From positions 16,556 through 80,555 of the forward strand of contig CABRNK010000012.1 of assembly GCA_902472305.1 (NCBI GenBank): DNA of 64,000 nt, in the 5' to 3' direction. The stretch comes from Hominenteromicrobium sp900549945 (lineage in GTDB: Bacteria; Bacillota; Clostridia; Oscillospirales; Acutalibacteraceae). The translations under genes and the position numbers were made by a program. Below are positions 25,775-33,501 of the stretch, piece after piece (the first letter of the stretch is position 1; the number at the start of each line of letters is the position of its first letter). A model generated the notes under the pieces. The model searched no databases. It saw only the letters and a program-made list of their open reading frames with translations, and had not been told where the DNA came from.

Positions 25775-25806
25775 AGGCCCTGAAAACGCAGCGGCCTGAA
25801 ATTTAA
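25716..25806. repeat. Short tandem repeats at the yqeG 3' end
   Basis: A 15-base unit beginning ATTATAAGCGG occurs twice in tandem (25716-25745). A second pair, GCCCTGAAATTTAA and GGCCTGAAATTTAA (25761-25774 and 25793-25806), starts 32 bases apart; the first copy ends in the yqeG stop codon. Confidence 0.75.
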
Positions 25807-25826
25807 CAGAAAGAACGGTGATTTCT

Positions 25827-26906
25827 ATGCGCTCTCCGATTGAGCGGCTCACAGAAAAGGTCATCGGCGGCGACGCGAAGAAAGCGGCGCTCGTCGTCTC
25901 CGAAACGAATCTCTACTATCTCACGGCGTTCCCGTCCACAGACGGCGCGCTGCTGCTCACCGCCGAAAAGGCGTACTACCTGCTCGATTTCCGCTATGCC
26001 GAGGCGGCGCGCGCAAAGGCGCAGGGCGCGGCGGTTGAGGAATTCACGAACCTCAGCGGTTCGATCGCGGCGCTGCTCAAGAAGCACGGCGTCACGAGCG
26101 TTTACATGGAGTATGCCGCGCTGCCCTACGGGCAGGCCAAGCGCTTTGAGGCGCTCTGCGCCGAAAACGGCGCCGAGGCTGTACTCGACACGACGCTCGA
26201 CGACGCGCTCCGCGCGCAGCGCATCGTGAAGAGCGAGGAGGAGATCCGCAAGATCTGCGACGCGCAGGCGATCACCGACGCGACGTTCGAGCACATTCTG
26301 CCATACATCCGCGAGGGCGTCACCGAGCGCGAGATCGCGCTCGAGATCGAGTTCTACATGCGCAAGCTCGGCGCGGACGGCAACGCGTTCGACCCGATCG
26401 TCGTCACCGGCGGCAACGGCTCTCAGTGCCACGGCATCCCGGGCGACACGGTCATCAAGAAGGGCGATTTCATCACGATGGATACCGGCGCGATGCTGCG
26501 CGGCTACCATTCCGACATGACGCGCACCGTGGCGCTCGGCTATGTGAGCGACGAGCAGAAGGCGGTTTACGACACGGTTCTGAAGGCGCAGCTTGCCGCG
26601 ATCGACGCGGTGCATGCCGGCGTGTGCTGCAGCGACGTCGATAAGGTTGCGCGCGACATCATTGAGACGCCGTACCCGGGTACGTTCGGCCACGGCCTCG
26701 GCCACGGCGTGGGCTTTGAGATCCACGAATGGCCGCGCTTCTCCGCGCGCGACAACACGATCTGCGAGCCGGGCATGGTCATCACAGTGGAGCCGGGCAT
26801 CTACATCGCCGGCAAGTGCGGCGTGCGTATCGAGGACATGATCGTCGTCACCGAGGACGGCTGCCGCAACCTCACGCACTCGCCCAAGGCGCTTATGATC
26901 CTGTAA
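25827..26906 (+). CDS. M24-family aminopeptidase P / Xaa-Pro peptidase
   Basis: Two-metal cytoplasmic peptidase that removes an N-terminal residue before proline. The 359 residues contain an N-terminal creatinase-like domain and the pita-bread catalytic domain with all metal ligands in order: the two aspartates of MDTGAMLRGYHSDMTRT, the histidine of GHGLGHGVG, and the glutamates of TVEPGIY and RIEDM. Start at 25827; a GTG at 25818 is possible. The gene lies directly ahead of efp, a common pairing in Firmicutes. Confidence 0.92.
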   Translation: MRSPIERLTEKVIGGDAKKAALVVSETNLYYLTAFPSTDGALLLTAEKAYYLLDFRYAEAARAKAQGAAVEEFTNLSGSIAALLKKHGVTSVYMEYAALPYGQAKRFEALCAENGAEAVLDTTLDDALRAQRIVKSEEEIRKICDAQAITDATFEHILPYIREGVTEREIALEIEFYMRKLGADGNAFDPIVVTGGNGSQCHGIPGDTVIKKGDFITMDTGAMLRGYHSDMTRTVALGYVSDEQKAVYDTVLKAQLAAIDAVHAGVCCSDVDKVARDIIETPYPGTFGHGLGHGVGFEIHEWPRFSARDNTICEPGMVITVEPGIYIAGKCGVRIEDMIVVTEDGCRNLTHSPKALMIL

Positions 26907-26941
26907 TTTCACAGAAATTCCCGAAATTGCGCGATTGCTTC

Positions 26942-26970
26942 TTGAAAAAAAGGCGAATCTATTATACAAT
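26942..26970 (+). promoter_or_regulatory. Promoter of efp
   Basis: TTGAAA (26942-26947), 17-base spacer, TACAAT (26965-26970), 34 bases before the efp start. Confidence 0.75.
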
Positions 26971-27003
26971 AGTCAGAGAAGAAACATTTGGAGGTATTAT
27001 CAT

Positions 27004-27561
27004 ATGGTTACCGCAGGCGATTTCAGAAACGGCGTCACGTTTGAAATGGACGGCAACGTATATTCCATTATCGAGTTCCAGCATGTCAAGCCGGGCAAGG
27101 GCGCGGCGTTCGTCCGCACCAAGATCCGCAATGTGATCAGCGGCGCTGTGACGGAAAAGACGTTCAACCCGAACGACAAGTACCCGACGGCGTTTATCGA
27201 GAGAAAGGACATGGAGTACAGCTACAACGACGGCGACCTCTATTACTTCATGGACACCGAAACATACGAGCAGATCCCGATCGGCCCGGACAACCTCAGC
27301 GACAACTTCAAGTTCGTCAAGGAGAACATGGTCTGCAAGGTGCTTTCCTACAAGGGAAGCGTCTTTGGCGTGGAGCCGCCGAACTTCGTTGAGCTTCAGG
27401 TCACAAAGACCGACCCGGGCGTGAAGGGCAACACGGCCACGAACGCCACAAAACCGGCCACACTGGAGACCGGCGCGGAGATCAAGGTTCCGCTCTTCAT
27501 CGACGAGGGCGAGATGATCCGCATCGATACCAGAACAGGCGAATACATGGAGCGCGCATAA
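27004..27561 (+). CDS. efp: Elongation factor P
   Basis: Rescues ribosomes stalled at polyproline stretches. The 185 residues have three beta domains in order. The exposed tip of domain I carries Lys32 in KPGKGAAFVR, the usual site of modification. The C-terminus has the signature INEGEMI-like segment IDEGEMIRIDTRTGEY. The start at 27004 follows GGAGG. Candidate modification enzymes (EpmA/YmfI) are not seen nearby. Confidence 0.96.
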   Translation: MVTAGDFRNGVTFEMDGNVYSIIEFQHVKPGKGAAFVRTKIRNVISGAVTEKTFNPNDKYPTAFIERKDMEYSYNDGDLYYFMDTETYEQIPIGPDNLSDNFKFVKENMVCKVLSYKGSVFGVEPPNFVELQVTKTDPGVKGNTATNATKPATLETGAEIKVPLFIDEGEMIRIDTRTGEYMERA

Positions 27562-27647
27562 TCTGCCGCCCGAAACCGAATGCGGGGCGAAAGCCCCTGC
27601 GAAAAGGGCTGCCGCCCGCCGGCACCCGGAAAGAAAGGTAAATGATT

Positions 27648-28100
27648 ATGACAAATTCCGAGAGAGCAGCTTATATCCGCGGCCTGATGGAGGGCCTTGA
27701 CCTCGACCCGAACGCAAAGGAGACGAAGCTCTTCAACGCGGTCGTCGACCTGCTCGACGACCTCTGCCTCTCCGTTGAGGAGATGGAGGACGCGTACGAC
27801 GAGCTGAGCGGCCAGGTGGACGAGATCGACGAGGATCTCGGCGAGCTGGAGGAGGCTTACTACGAGCTCGACGACGAGGACTTCGAGGACGAGGATTGGG
27901 ACGATGAGGACGACGACGAGTGCTACTTCGAGGTGACCTGCCCGAGCTGCGGCGATACGATCCAGCTCAACGGCGAGATGCTCGAGGAGGGCTCGATGGA
28001 GTGCCCGAACTGCGGCGAAAACCTTGAGTTCGACTTCGACGACGAGGAAGAAGCGTGCGACTGCGGCTGCGGCGAGGACTGCGGCTGCGACAAGGAATAA
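27648..28100 (+). CDS. Acidic CD1247-like protein with C-terminal zinc ribbon
   Basis: A 150-residue, strongly acidic protein. The N-terminal half matches the CD1247 N-terminal domain type (YIRGLMEGLDLD, then a helix LFNAVVDLLDDL). Next comes a coiled, Asp/Glu-rich stretch, then a four-cysteine zinc ribbon (CPSCGD and CPNCGE), and a tail with a CDCGCG cluster. Start at 27648 rather than 27642 because the ribosome-binding site AAAGG would be too close to the earlier ATG. Found in Clostridia near efp; function is not known. Confidence 0.8.
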   Translation: MTNSERAAYIRGLMEGLDLDPNAKETKLFNAVVDLLDDLCLSVEEMEDAYDELSGQVDEIDEDLGELEEAYYELDDEDFEDEDWDDEDDDECYFEVTCPSCGDTIQLNGEMLEEGSMECPNCGENLEFDFDDEEEACDCGCGEDCGCDKE

Positions 28101-28113
28101 GCGAAAATAAAAC

Positions 28114-28145
28114 GAGGGGGAGCGGTACGCCGCTCCTCCTTTTTG
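28114..28145 (+). terminator. Terminator after the CD1247-like gene
   Basis: GGGAGCGG pairs with CCGCTCC around a TACG loop, with purine/pyrimidine-rich flanks that extend the stem, followed by TTTTT. It closes the efp transcript. Confidence 0.82.
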
Positions 28146-28210
28146 CATGGGAAGATATGTATAAATTAAAGCGCGTGTGTGAAGAAATTTATAACGGCGC
28201 GGGTGATGCG

Positions 28211-28239
28211 TTGACATTTACCGCCAAAATGGGTACAAT
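28211..28239 (+). promoter_or_regulatory. Promoter of the sugar transferase
   Basis: TTGACA (28211-28216), 17-base spacer, TACAAT (28234-28239), 39 bases before the start. Confidence 0.85.
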
Positions 28240-28277
28240 AAGAGAAATAACCTGTCAAGCAGGATGTGTAAACGCAT

Positions 28278-29657
28278 ATGAACAATAAAAAGTTTGTGCT
28301 GGCGATGGTCAGTAAGGTGACCATTGTTCTGCTGGAGATCGGCTTTTTTGCGATCGTGCTTTTCCAGTATTATGGGCCGGCGATCTTTTCCAATATGGAA
28401 AGCGTGGGCTTTACGGTCACGCTGCTCCTGTATATCATCGTTTATATCGCGCTGGGCAATCTGTTCCGCGCGTTCAAAATCGCAGATTACTCCATTTTGG
28501 AGACGGTATTTTCACAGCTTCTGGCCTTCGGTATCGCGGACCTGCTGCTGTATGGCGAGTTCTGCATGATCCGCCACAATTATGTGAACCTCGTGCCGGG
28601 GCTGATGACGGTCGGCTGCCAGCTTCTGGCGGCGCTGCTTTGGGGGCTGCTTGCCAAGCGCATGACGATGCTCTTTTCAAAGCCGGAGAAAACGCTCATC
28701 GTCACCGGCACCGCCGATACGCGCGAGTTCATCCGGAAGCTGCGCAAGCTCAAATACATCCTTTGGGTGGAGAAGGTCGTTCCGTACGACACGCTGCGGA
28801 CCGACTGGAAAATGCAGCTCGATCCGTATGACGCGGTCATCTTCTACGAGGTCGGGAGCAGCTCGCGCCGCTCGGAGATGCTCTGGTACTGCATGCAGAG
28901 CCGCAAAAGCCTGTATATCACGCCGCAGCTCGACGAGATCACGATGCAGGGCTTCGGCGCGCGCCACCTGATCGACACGCCGCTGATGAAGTACGAGTAC
29001 CACAGCGAGCGCTTCTGGTACAACCTCTTCAAGCGCATTTCGGACATTGTGGTGTCGCTGCTCGCGCTGATCGTCACCTCGCCGATTTTTCTCGCCGTTT
29101 CGGCGGCGATCAAGCTCGAGGACCGCGGCCCCGTGTTCTTCAAGCAGAAGCGCTGCACGAAAAACGGGCGCGTGTTTGAGATCATCAAGTTCCGCAGCAT
29201 GGTCGTCGACGCCGAGCGAAACGGCAGCGTGATCCCGTGCCGCTCGGGCGACCCGCGCATCACGCGCGTCGGGCGGATCATCCGCAAGCTGCGCATCGAC
29301 GAGCTGCCGCAGATCCTCAATGTCCTCAAGGGCGATATGGCGCTCGTCGGCCCGCGGCCCGAGCGCGTCGAGCACGTGGAGGCCTACACGAAGAAGATTC
29401 CGGAATTTGCCTACCGGCTGCGTGTGAAGGGCGGCCTGACCGGCTACGCGCAGATCTACGGCAAGTACAACACCGGCCCCTACGACAAGCTGCGCCTCGA
29501 TTTGCAGTACATCGAAAAGCAGTCTTTGATGCTCGATCTGAAGCTGCTGCTGCTGACCATCAAGATCCTGTTCGTGCCCGAATCGACCGAGGGCTTTTCG
29601 GCCGAGCGCTCCGCCGCGATGACGCAGGAGAGCCGCGGGGAGGACGCGGACAGCTGA
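28278..29657 (+). CDS. Polyprenyl glycosylphosphotransferase (exopolysaccharide initiation)
   Basis: Moves a sugar-1-phosphate from a UDP-sugar to undecaprenyl phosphate, the first membrane step of surface polysaccharide synthesis. The 459 residues have about four N-terminal membrane helices, a cytoplasmic Rossmann-like part, and a C-terminal phosphoglycosyltransferase domain from about 248: KRISDIVVSLLALIV re-entrant helix, IIKFRSMV, RKLRIDELPQILNVLKGDM and VGPRPERVEH. All key motifs are intact. It stands alone with its own promoter, more than 20 kb from the polysaccharide locus at 52-64 kb. Confidence 0.92.
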   Translation: MNNKKFVLAMVSKVTIVLLEIGFFAIVLFQYYGPAIFSNMESVGFTVTLLLYIIVYIALGNLFRAFKIADYSILETVFSQLLAFGIADLLLYGEFCMIRHNYVNLVPGLMTVGCQLLAALLWGLLAKRMTMLFSKPEKTLIVTGTADTREFIRKLRKLKYILWVEKVVPYDTLRTDWKMQLDPYDAVIFYEVGSSSRRSEMLWYCMQSRKSLYITPQLDEITMQGFGARHLIDTPLMKYEYHSERFWYNLFKRISDIVVSLLALIVTSPIFLAVSAAIKLEDRGPVFFKQKRCTKNGRVFEIIKFRSMVVDAERNGSVIPCRSGDPRITRVGRIIRKLRIDELPQILNVLKGDMALVGPRPERVEHVEAYTKKIPEFAYRLRVKGGLTGYAQIYGKYNTGPYDKLRLDLQYIEKQSLMLDLKLLLLTIKILFVPESTEGFSAERSAAMTQESRGEDADS

Positions 29658-29679
29658 GCGTGCAGGCGGCAATTTTTTC

Positions 29680-29708
29680 TTGCTTTTTTGCGCGGGTTAT
29701 GTTATGAT
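29680..29708 (+). promoter_or_regulatory. Promoter of the tRNA gene
   Basis: TTGCTT (29680-29685), 17-base spacer, TATGAT (29703-29708), about 31 bases before the tRNA. Confidence 0.65.
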
Positions 29709-29739
29709 ATTTCTCGGCCGCCAAGGCGGCCGCAGATGC

Positions 29740-29816
29740 GGGCCATTAGCTCAGTTGGTCAGAGCAGCCGGCTCATAACCGGTCGGTCCGGGGTTCGAGT
29801 CCCTGATGGCCCACCA
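29740..29816 (+). tRNA. tRNA with CAU anticodon, probably tRNA-Ile2
   Basis: Complete 77-base cloverleaf with encoded CCA: acceptor GGGCCAT/ATGGCCC, D-stem GCTC/GAGC, anticodon stem GCCGG/CCGGT with loop CTCATAA, T-stem CGGGG/CCCTG. The anticodon CAU could mean elongator Met. However, the acceptor has C4-G69 and C5-G68, the pairs known to direct lysidine formation by TilS on tRNA-Ile2, and the D and anticodon regions also resemble Bacillus tRNA-Ile2. It therefore probably decodes AUA. It is not initiator tRNA. Confidence 0.9.
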
Positions 29817-29826
29817 GCTTTTCAGA

Positions 29827-29872
29827 CAAAGCGCGCCGAATGTGAGAGTTCGGCGCGCTTTGTCTTTGTTTT
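29827..29872 (+). terminator. Terminator of the tRNA gene
   Basis: Perfect 14-bp stem, CAAAGCGCGCCGAA pairing with TTCGGCGCGCTTTG, loop of eight, followed by TCTTTGTTTTGT. Confidence 0.88.
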
Positions 29873-29945
29873 GTATGGCAGAAGTATGCGGGAGGCGTAT
29901 GTCGGCCTGAGCCTGCAATGCGGCCGGAAAACGGTGGTGTTCCCC

Positions 29946-29979
29946 TTGACAAATTCAAAATATTAGTTTAGACTAACAT
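29946..29979 (+). promoter_or_regulatory. feoAB promoter with DtxR/IdeR-like iron box
   Basis: TTGACA (29946-29951), 17-base spacer, TAGACT (29969-29974). The -10 lies inside TTAGTTTAGACTAACAT (29963-29979), which matches the DtxR/IdeR operator consensus (TTAGGTTAGSCTAACCT) at all but a few positions and has the same dyad. An iron-bound DtxR-family repressor would block this promoter directly. Confidence 0.75.
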
Positions 29980-30038
29980 TTGAGCGATATAAAAGGGCTG
30001 CGCGTTTTTGGCGCGCAGGGGTATGAGGGGGAAAACAA

Positions 30039-32390
30039 ATGACCTTGAAGGAGCTTCCGGCCGGAAAAACCGCCACGGTGCAGACCGTCGGCGGCGAGGG
30101 CGCGCTGCGCCAGCATTTTCTCGATATGGGGCTGATCCCGGGCGCGGACGTCACGATGGTGAAATTCGCCCCGATGGGCGACCCGCTCGAGGTGCGCATC
30201 CACGGGTACGAGCTGACGCTGCGGCTGGCCGATGCGGAAAAAATTAAAATCGTGCGCGTGCGGGACGCGGCGCCGGAAAGCAGGCGCCGCGGCGGCGAGA
30301 AGCCGATCTCGCACCCCGGCCTCGGCGAGGGCGGGCGGTACCACGTGCAGACCGGCCGGCCGCCGCTGCCGGGCAGCGTGACGCTGAGCTTCGCGCTCGC
30401 GGGCAACCAGAACTGCGGCAAGACGACGCTTTTCAACCAGCTTACCGGCGCGAACCAGCACGTCGGCAACTTCCCGGGCGTCACGGTCGACCGCAAGGAC
30501 GGCGCGATCCGCGGACACGAGAACACACTCGTCACTGACCTGCCGGGCATCTACTCGATGTCGCCGTATTCGAGCGAGGAGCTCGTCACACGGCGCTTTG
30601 TGCTCGAGGAGCACCCGAAGGGGATCATCAACATCGTCGACGCGACGAATATTGAGCGCAACCTGTATTTGACGATGCAGCTCATGGAACTGGACGTGCC
30701 GATGGTGCTCGCGCTCAACATGATGGACGAGGTGCGCGAAAACGGCGGCTCGGTGCGCGTCAACGAGATGGAGGCGATGCTCGGCATCCCGGTGGTGCCG
30801 ATCTCCGCCGCGAAAAACGAGGGCATCGCCGAGCTGATCGACCACGCGGTGCACGTGGCGAAGCATCGGGAGAGCCCCGGCCGCATGGATTTCTGCGATG
30901 CGGACGAGCAGGGCGGCGCGGTGCACCGCTGCCTGCACGCGATTATGAGCCTGATCGAGGACCACGCGGCGAAGGCCGGCATTCCGGTGCGCTTTGCGGC
31001 GAGCAAGCTCGCGGAGGGGGACAGCCTTGTGCTCGAGCGCCTCGGGCTGGACCAGAACGAGAAGGAGACGCTCGAGCACATCATCTGCCAGATGGAGAAG
31101 GAGCGCGGGCTTGACCGCGCGGCCGCGATCGCCGACATGCGGTTCAGCTTTATTCAGAAGGTCTGCGCCGCGACGGTCGTGAAGCCGCGCGAGAGCCGCG
31201 AGCACGCGCGCAGCATGCGCATCGACCGCATTTTGACCGGAAAATACACGGCCCTGCCGGCATTCGCCGCGATTATGGCGCTCGTGTTCTGGCTGACCTT
31301 CAACGTGGTCGGCGCGTTTCTGGCCGACCTGCTCGATTGGGGCATCGGCTGGCTGACCGACCTCGCCGATTACGCGATGGCGGCCGGCGGCGTGAACCCC
31401 GTGCTGCATTCGCTTGTGATCGACGGCATTTTCAACGGGGTCGGCAGCGTTCTCGGCTTCCTGCCGATCATCGTCACGCTGTTTTTCTTCCTCTCGATGC
31501 TTGAGGACAGCGGCTACATGGCGCGCGTCGCGTTTGTGATGGATAAGCTGCTGCGGAAGGTCGGTCTTTCCGGCCGCAGCGTTGTGCCGATGCTGATCGG
31601 CTTCGGCTGCACGGTGCCGGGCGTTATGGCGAGCCGCACGCTGCCCTCCGAGCGCGACCGCAAGATGACGATCCTTTTGACGCCGTTCATGAGCTGCTCG
31701 GCGAAGCTGCCGATCTACGCGTTTTTTGCCGAGGCGTTTTTCCCTCGGCACGCGGCGCTCGTGATGATCGGGCTGTACTTTGCCGGCATCCTCGCCGGCA
31801 TCCTCGTGGCGCTTTTGCTGCGCGGCACGGCGTTCCGCGGCGAGGCGGTGCCCTTTGTGATGGAGCTGCCGAATTACCGCATGCCCGGCGCGAAAAACGT
31901 GGGCCGCTTGCTCTGGGACAAGGCGAAGGACTTTTTGCAGCGTGCGTTCACGGTGATCTTCATCGCGACAATCGTGATCTGGTTTTTGCAGACCTTTGAC
32001 CTGCGCCTCAACATCGTCGCCGATTCAAAGGACAGCATCCTCGCGGTCGTGGCCGGCTGGATCGCGCCGGTCTTTGCGCCGCTCGGCTTCGGCGACTGGC
32101 GCATTTCCACCGCGCTGATCACCGGATTTATGGCGAAGGAGAGCGTCGTCTCCACGCTTTCGGTGCTCTTCGGTTCCACGGCGGCGCTCACCGCGCTGCT
32201 CACGCCGCTTTCCGCGATGAGCCTGCTCGTATTCTGCCTGCTGTATACGCCGTGCGTCGCCGCGGTCGCGGCCGTCAAGCGCGAGCTCGGCGGCGGCTGG
32301 GCGCTGGGCGTCGCGCTCGGGCAGTGCGCCGTCGCATGGCTGGCGGCCGGCGCCGTGCAGCTCTTCGGCGTGCTGCTGGGGGCGGCGTGA
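30039..32390 (+). CDS. feoAB: FeoA-FeoB fusion, ferrous iron transporter
   Basis: Single 783-residue protein for GTP-dependent Fe(II) uptake. Residues 1-75 are the SH3-like FeoA domain. A charged linker follows, then the FeoB G domain with G1 GNQNCGKT (122-129), the switch region NFPGVTVDRK, G3 DLPGIYSM and G4 NMMD. The C-terminal membrane part has the two Gate motifs, including FGCTVPGVMASR and TPCVAAVAAVK. FeoA and FeoB are separate proteins in most species. Start at 30039 follows GAGGGGG. Control by iron is suggested by the promoter box. Confidence 0.95.
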   Translation: MTLKELPAGKTATVQTVGGEGALRQHFLDMGLIPGADVTMVKFAPMGDPLEVRIHGYELTLRLADAEKIKIVRVRDAAPESRRRGGEKPISHPGLGEGGRYHVQTGRPPLPGSVTLSFALAGNQNCGKTTLFNQLTGANQHVGNFPGVTVDRKDGAIRGHENTLVTDLPGIYSMSPYSSEELVTRRFVLEEHPKGIINIVDATNIERNLYLTMQLMELDVPMVLALNMMDEVRENGGSVRVNEMEAMLGIPVVPISAAKNEGIAELIDHAVHVAKHRESPGRMDFCDADEQGGAVHRCLHAIMSLIEDHAAKAGIPVRFAASKLAEGDSLVLERLGLDQNEKETLEHIICQMEKERGLDRAAAIADMRFSFIQKVCAATVVKPRESREHARSMRIDRILTGKYTALPAFAAIMALVFWLTFNVVGAFLADLLDWGIGWLTDLADYAMAAGGVNPVLHSLVIDGIFNGVGSVLGFLPIIVTLFFFLSMLEDSGYMARVAFVMDKLLRKVGLSGRSVVPMLIGFGCTVPGVMASRTLPSERDRKMTILLTPFMSCSAKLPIYAFFAEAFFPRHAALVMIGLYFAGILAGILVALLLRGTAFRGEAVPFVMELPNYRMPGAKNVGRLLWDKAKDFLQRAFTVIFIATIVIWFLQTFDLRLNIVADSKDSILAVVAGWIAPVFAPLGFGDWRISTALITGFMAKESVVSTLSVLFGSTAALTALLTPLSAMSLLVFCLLYTPCVAAVAAVKRELGGGWALGVALGQCAVAWLAAGAVQLFGVLLGAA

Positions 32391-32530
32391 TGACGCCGGG
32401 CACGGCGGTCGTTTTGGCGCTCGTGCTGATCGCCGCAGCCCTCGCGCTGCGCGCCGTGCGCCGGGGACGCACCGGCGGGTGCAGTGGCTGCACCGGCGAC
32501 TGCATGCGCTGCGAAAAGGGCAGGCGGTAA
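32390..32530 (+). CDS. FeoB-associated Cys-rich membrane protein
   Basis: Very small protein of 46 residues whose start overlaps the feoB stop (TGATG). One N-terminal membrane helix (VVLALVLIAAALALRAV) is followed by a basic stretch and a short tail with four cysteines, CSGCTGDCMRC. This matches the FeoB_associated (PF12669) type, thought to take the place of FeoC in Firmicutes. A role in iron sensing or stabilising FeoB is family-based inference. Confidence 0.85.
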   Translation: MTPGTAVVLALVLIAAALALRAVRRGRTGGCSGCTGDCMRCEKGRR

Positions 32531-32605
32531 AGCGCCGCGGCGGGACCGCCCGGAATTTCCCGGTTCCTGCGGGCCGCCGCAGCGCGAAAACCCAAGAAAA
32601 CAAAA

Positions 32606-32639
32606 AGCTGGCTCTGCTTCGGCGGGGCCGGCTTTTTTA
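32606..32639. terminator. Bidirectional terminator after the feo genes
   Basis: AGCTGGCTCTGC and GCGGGGCCGGCT pair (with G-T pairs) around a TTCG tetraloop; TTTTTTA follows on the plus strand and TTTTTGTTTTC on the minus strand. It serves feo and the minus-strand regulator genes. Confidence 0.82.
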
Positions 32640-32646
32640 TATCGGA

Positions 32647-32679
32647 ACGGCCCCGGTTTTGCCGGGGCTGCCGTTTTTT
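32647..32679 (+). terminator. Second plus-strand terminator after feo
   Basis: CCCCGG (32651-32656) and CCGGGG (32662-32667) with outer ACGG/CCGT pairing across a small bulge, then six T. Backs up the preceding terminator before the converging regulator gene. Confidence 0.65.
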
Positions 32680-32719
32680 GCAGGAACGCACGATTGCAGT
32701 GTGCGCCGGGCGCGGTGTT

Positions 32720-33487
32720 TCAGCCGCCCGAATGCGCCTGATCGCGGATTTGCAGGGGCGTCATGGAAAGCGTTTTTTTGAACAGGCGGAAGAGCTGGCG
32801 CTCCGTCAGATACCCCACCTGTCCGGCGATCTCCTTCACGGTCAGGTCGTCCCGGTAAAGCAGGAGGTAGAGGCTTTCCTTGAGCCGCAGTTCATTGACC
32901 AGATCCATGTAGCCGATGCCCCACTCCTTTTTGAACTGGCTGCAGATATAGCCTTCGCTCCAGCCGGAAAGCTCGGAGAGCGCGGCGAGGGAGACGGCTT
33001 CGCGGTAGTGGCTGCGGATGTAGGCGACCAGCTTTTGCAGCGGATAGGGCACGGCCTTGCTGTCGGCATGGGAGAAATAGGGCGCATAGGCCCGCAGGTA
33101 GTCGAGCTCGCCCTGCTGTCCGGCACGGTGGGCGGCCTCGACGACGGCCTGCCGCAGTTCCTCCGGGTTCACGGGCTTCAAAAGGTAATCCGCGACGCCG
33201 GCCCGCAGGGCCTGCTGGGCGTATTCGAACTCGCTGAAGCCGGAGAGGATCAGAAACTGGCGGCAGAGGTCCCGGTGCTTCACCTCGCGCACGAGCTCCA
33301 GCCCGTTCATCCGCGGCATGGAGATGTCGGTGATCAGCAGGTCGGCCGCGAAATGCTCCAACGCCTCCAGCGCGGCTGCGGCGTTGGAGGCCGTCTGCAC
33401 CTCGCAGTGCACGGCCTCGGTTTTTTCCAATATCTTTTTGATCCCGAGCAGAATGAGCTGCTCGTCGTCTACGACCAATACGCGCAT
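32720..33487 (-). CDS. Response regulator with AraC-type DNA-binding domain (YesN-like)
   Basis: A 255-residue transcription regulator. The receiver domain (1-120) has Asp7, Asp8 and the phospho-acceptor Asp54 (LLITDISMPRMNG), Ser81 (ILSGFSEF) and Lys103 in LLKPVN. The C-terminal AraC/XylS double helix-turn-helix (about 150-250) shows VSLAALSELSGWSEGYICSQFKK and LTVKEIAGQVGY. It is 14 bases downstream of the kinase gene and would activate the divergent sugar operon. No separate ligand domain is present. Confidence 0.93.
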   Translation of the reverse strand: MRVLVVDDEQLILLGIKKILEKTEAVHCEVQTASNAAAALEALEHFAADLLITDISMPRMNGLELVREVKHRDLCRQFLILSGFSEFEYAQQALRAGVADYLLKPVNPEELRQAVVEAAHRAGQQGELDYLRAYAPYFSHADSKAVPYPLQKLVAYIRSHYREAVSLAALSELSGWSEGYICSQFKKEWGIGYMDLVNELRLKESLYLLLYRDDLTVKEIAGQVGYLTERQLFRLFKKTLSMTPLQIRDQAHSGG

Positions 33488-33501
33488 GGCGCCGCCTCCT
33501 T

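Noticed and set aside
29688..29966. Small open frame covering the tRNA
   Set aside because: It is a translation of the tRNA gene and its terminator, a common false protein call.
32252..32389. Longer start for the FeoB-associated protein
   Set aside because: The extension overlaps the end of FeoB in another frame and is Arg-rich; the ATG at 32390 gives the typical length of the family.
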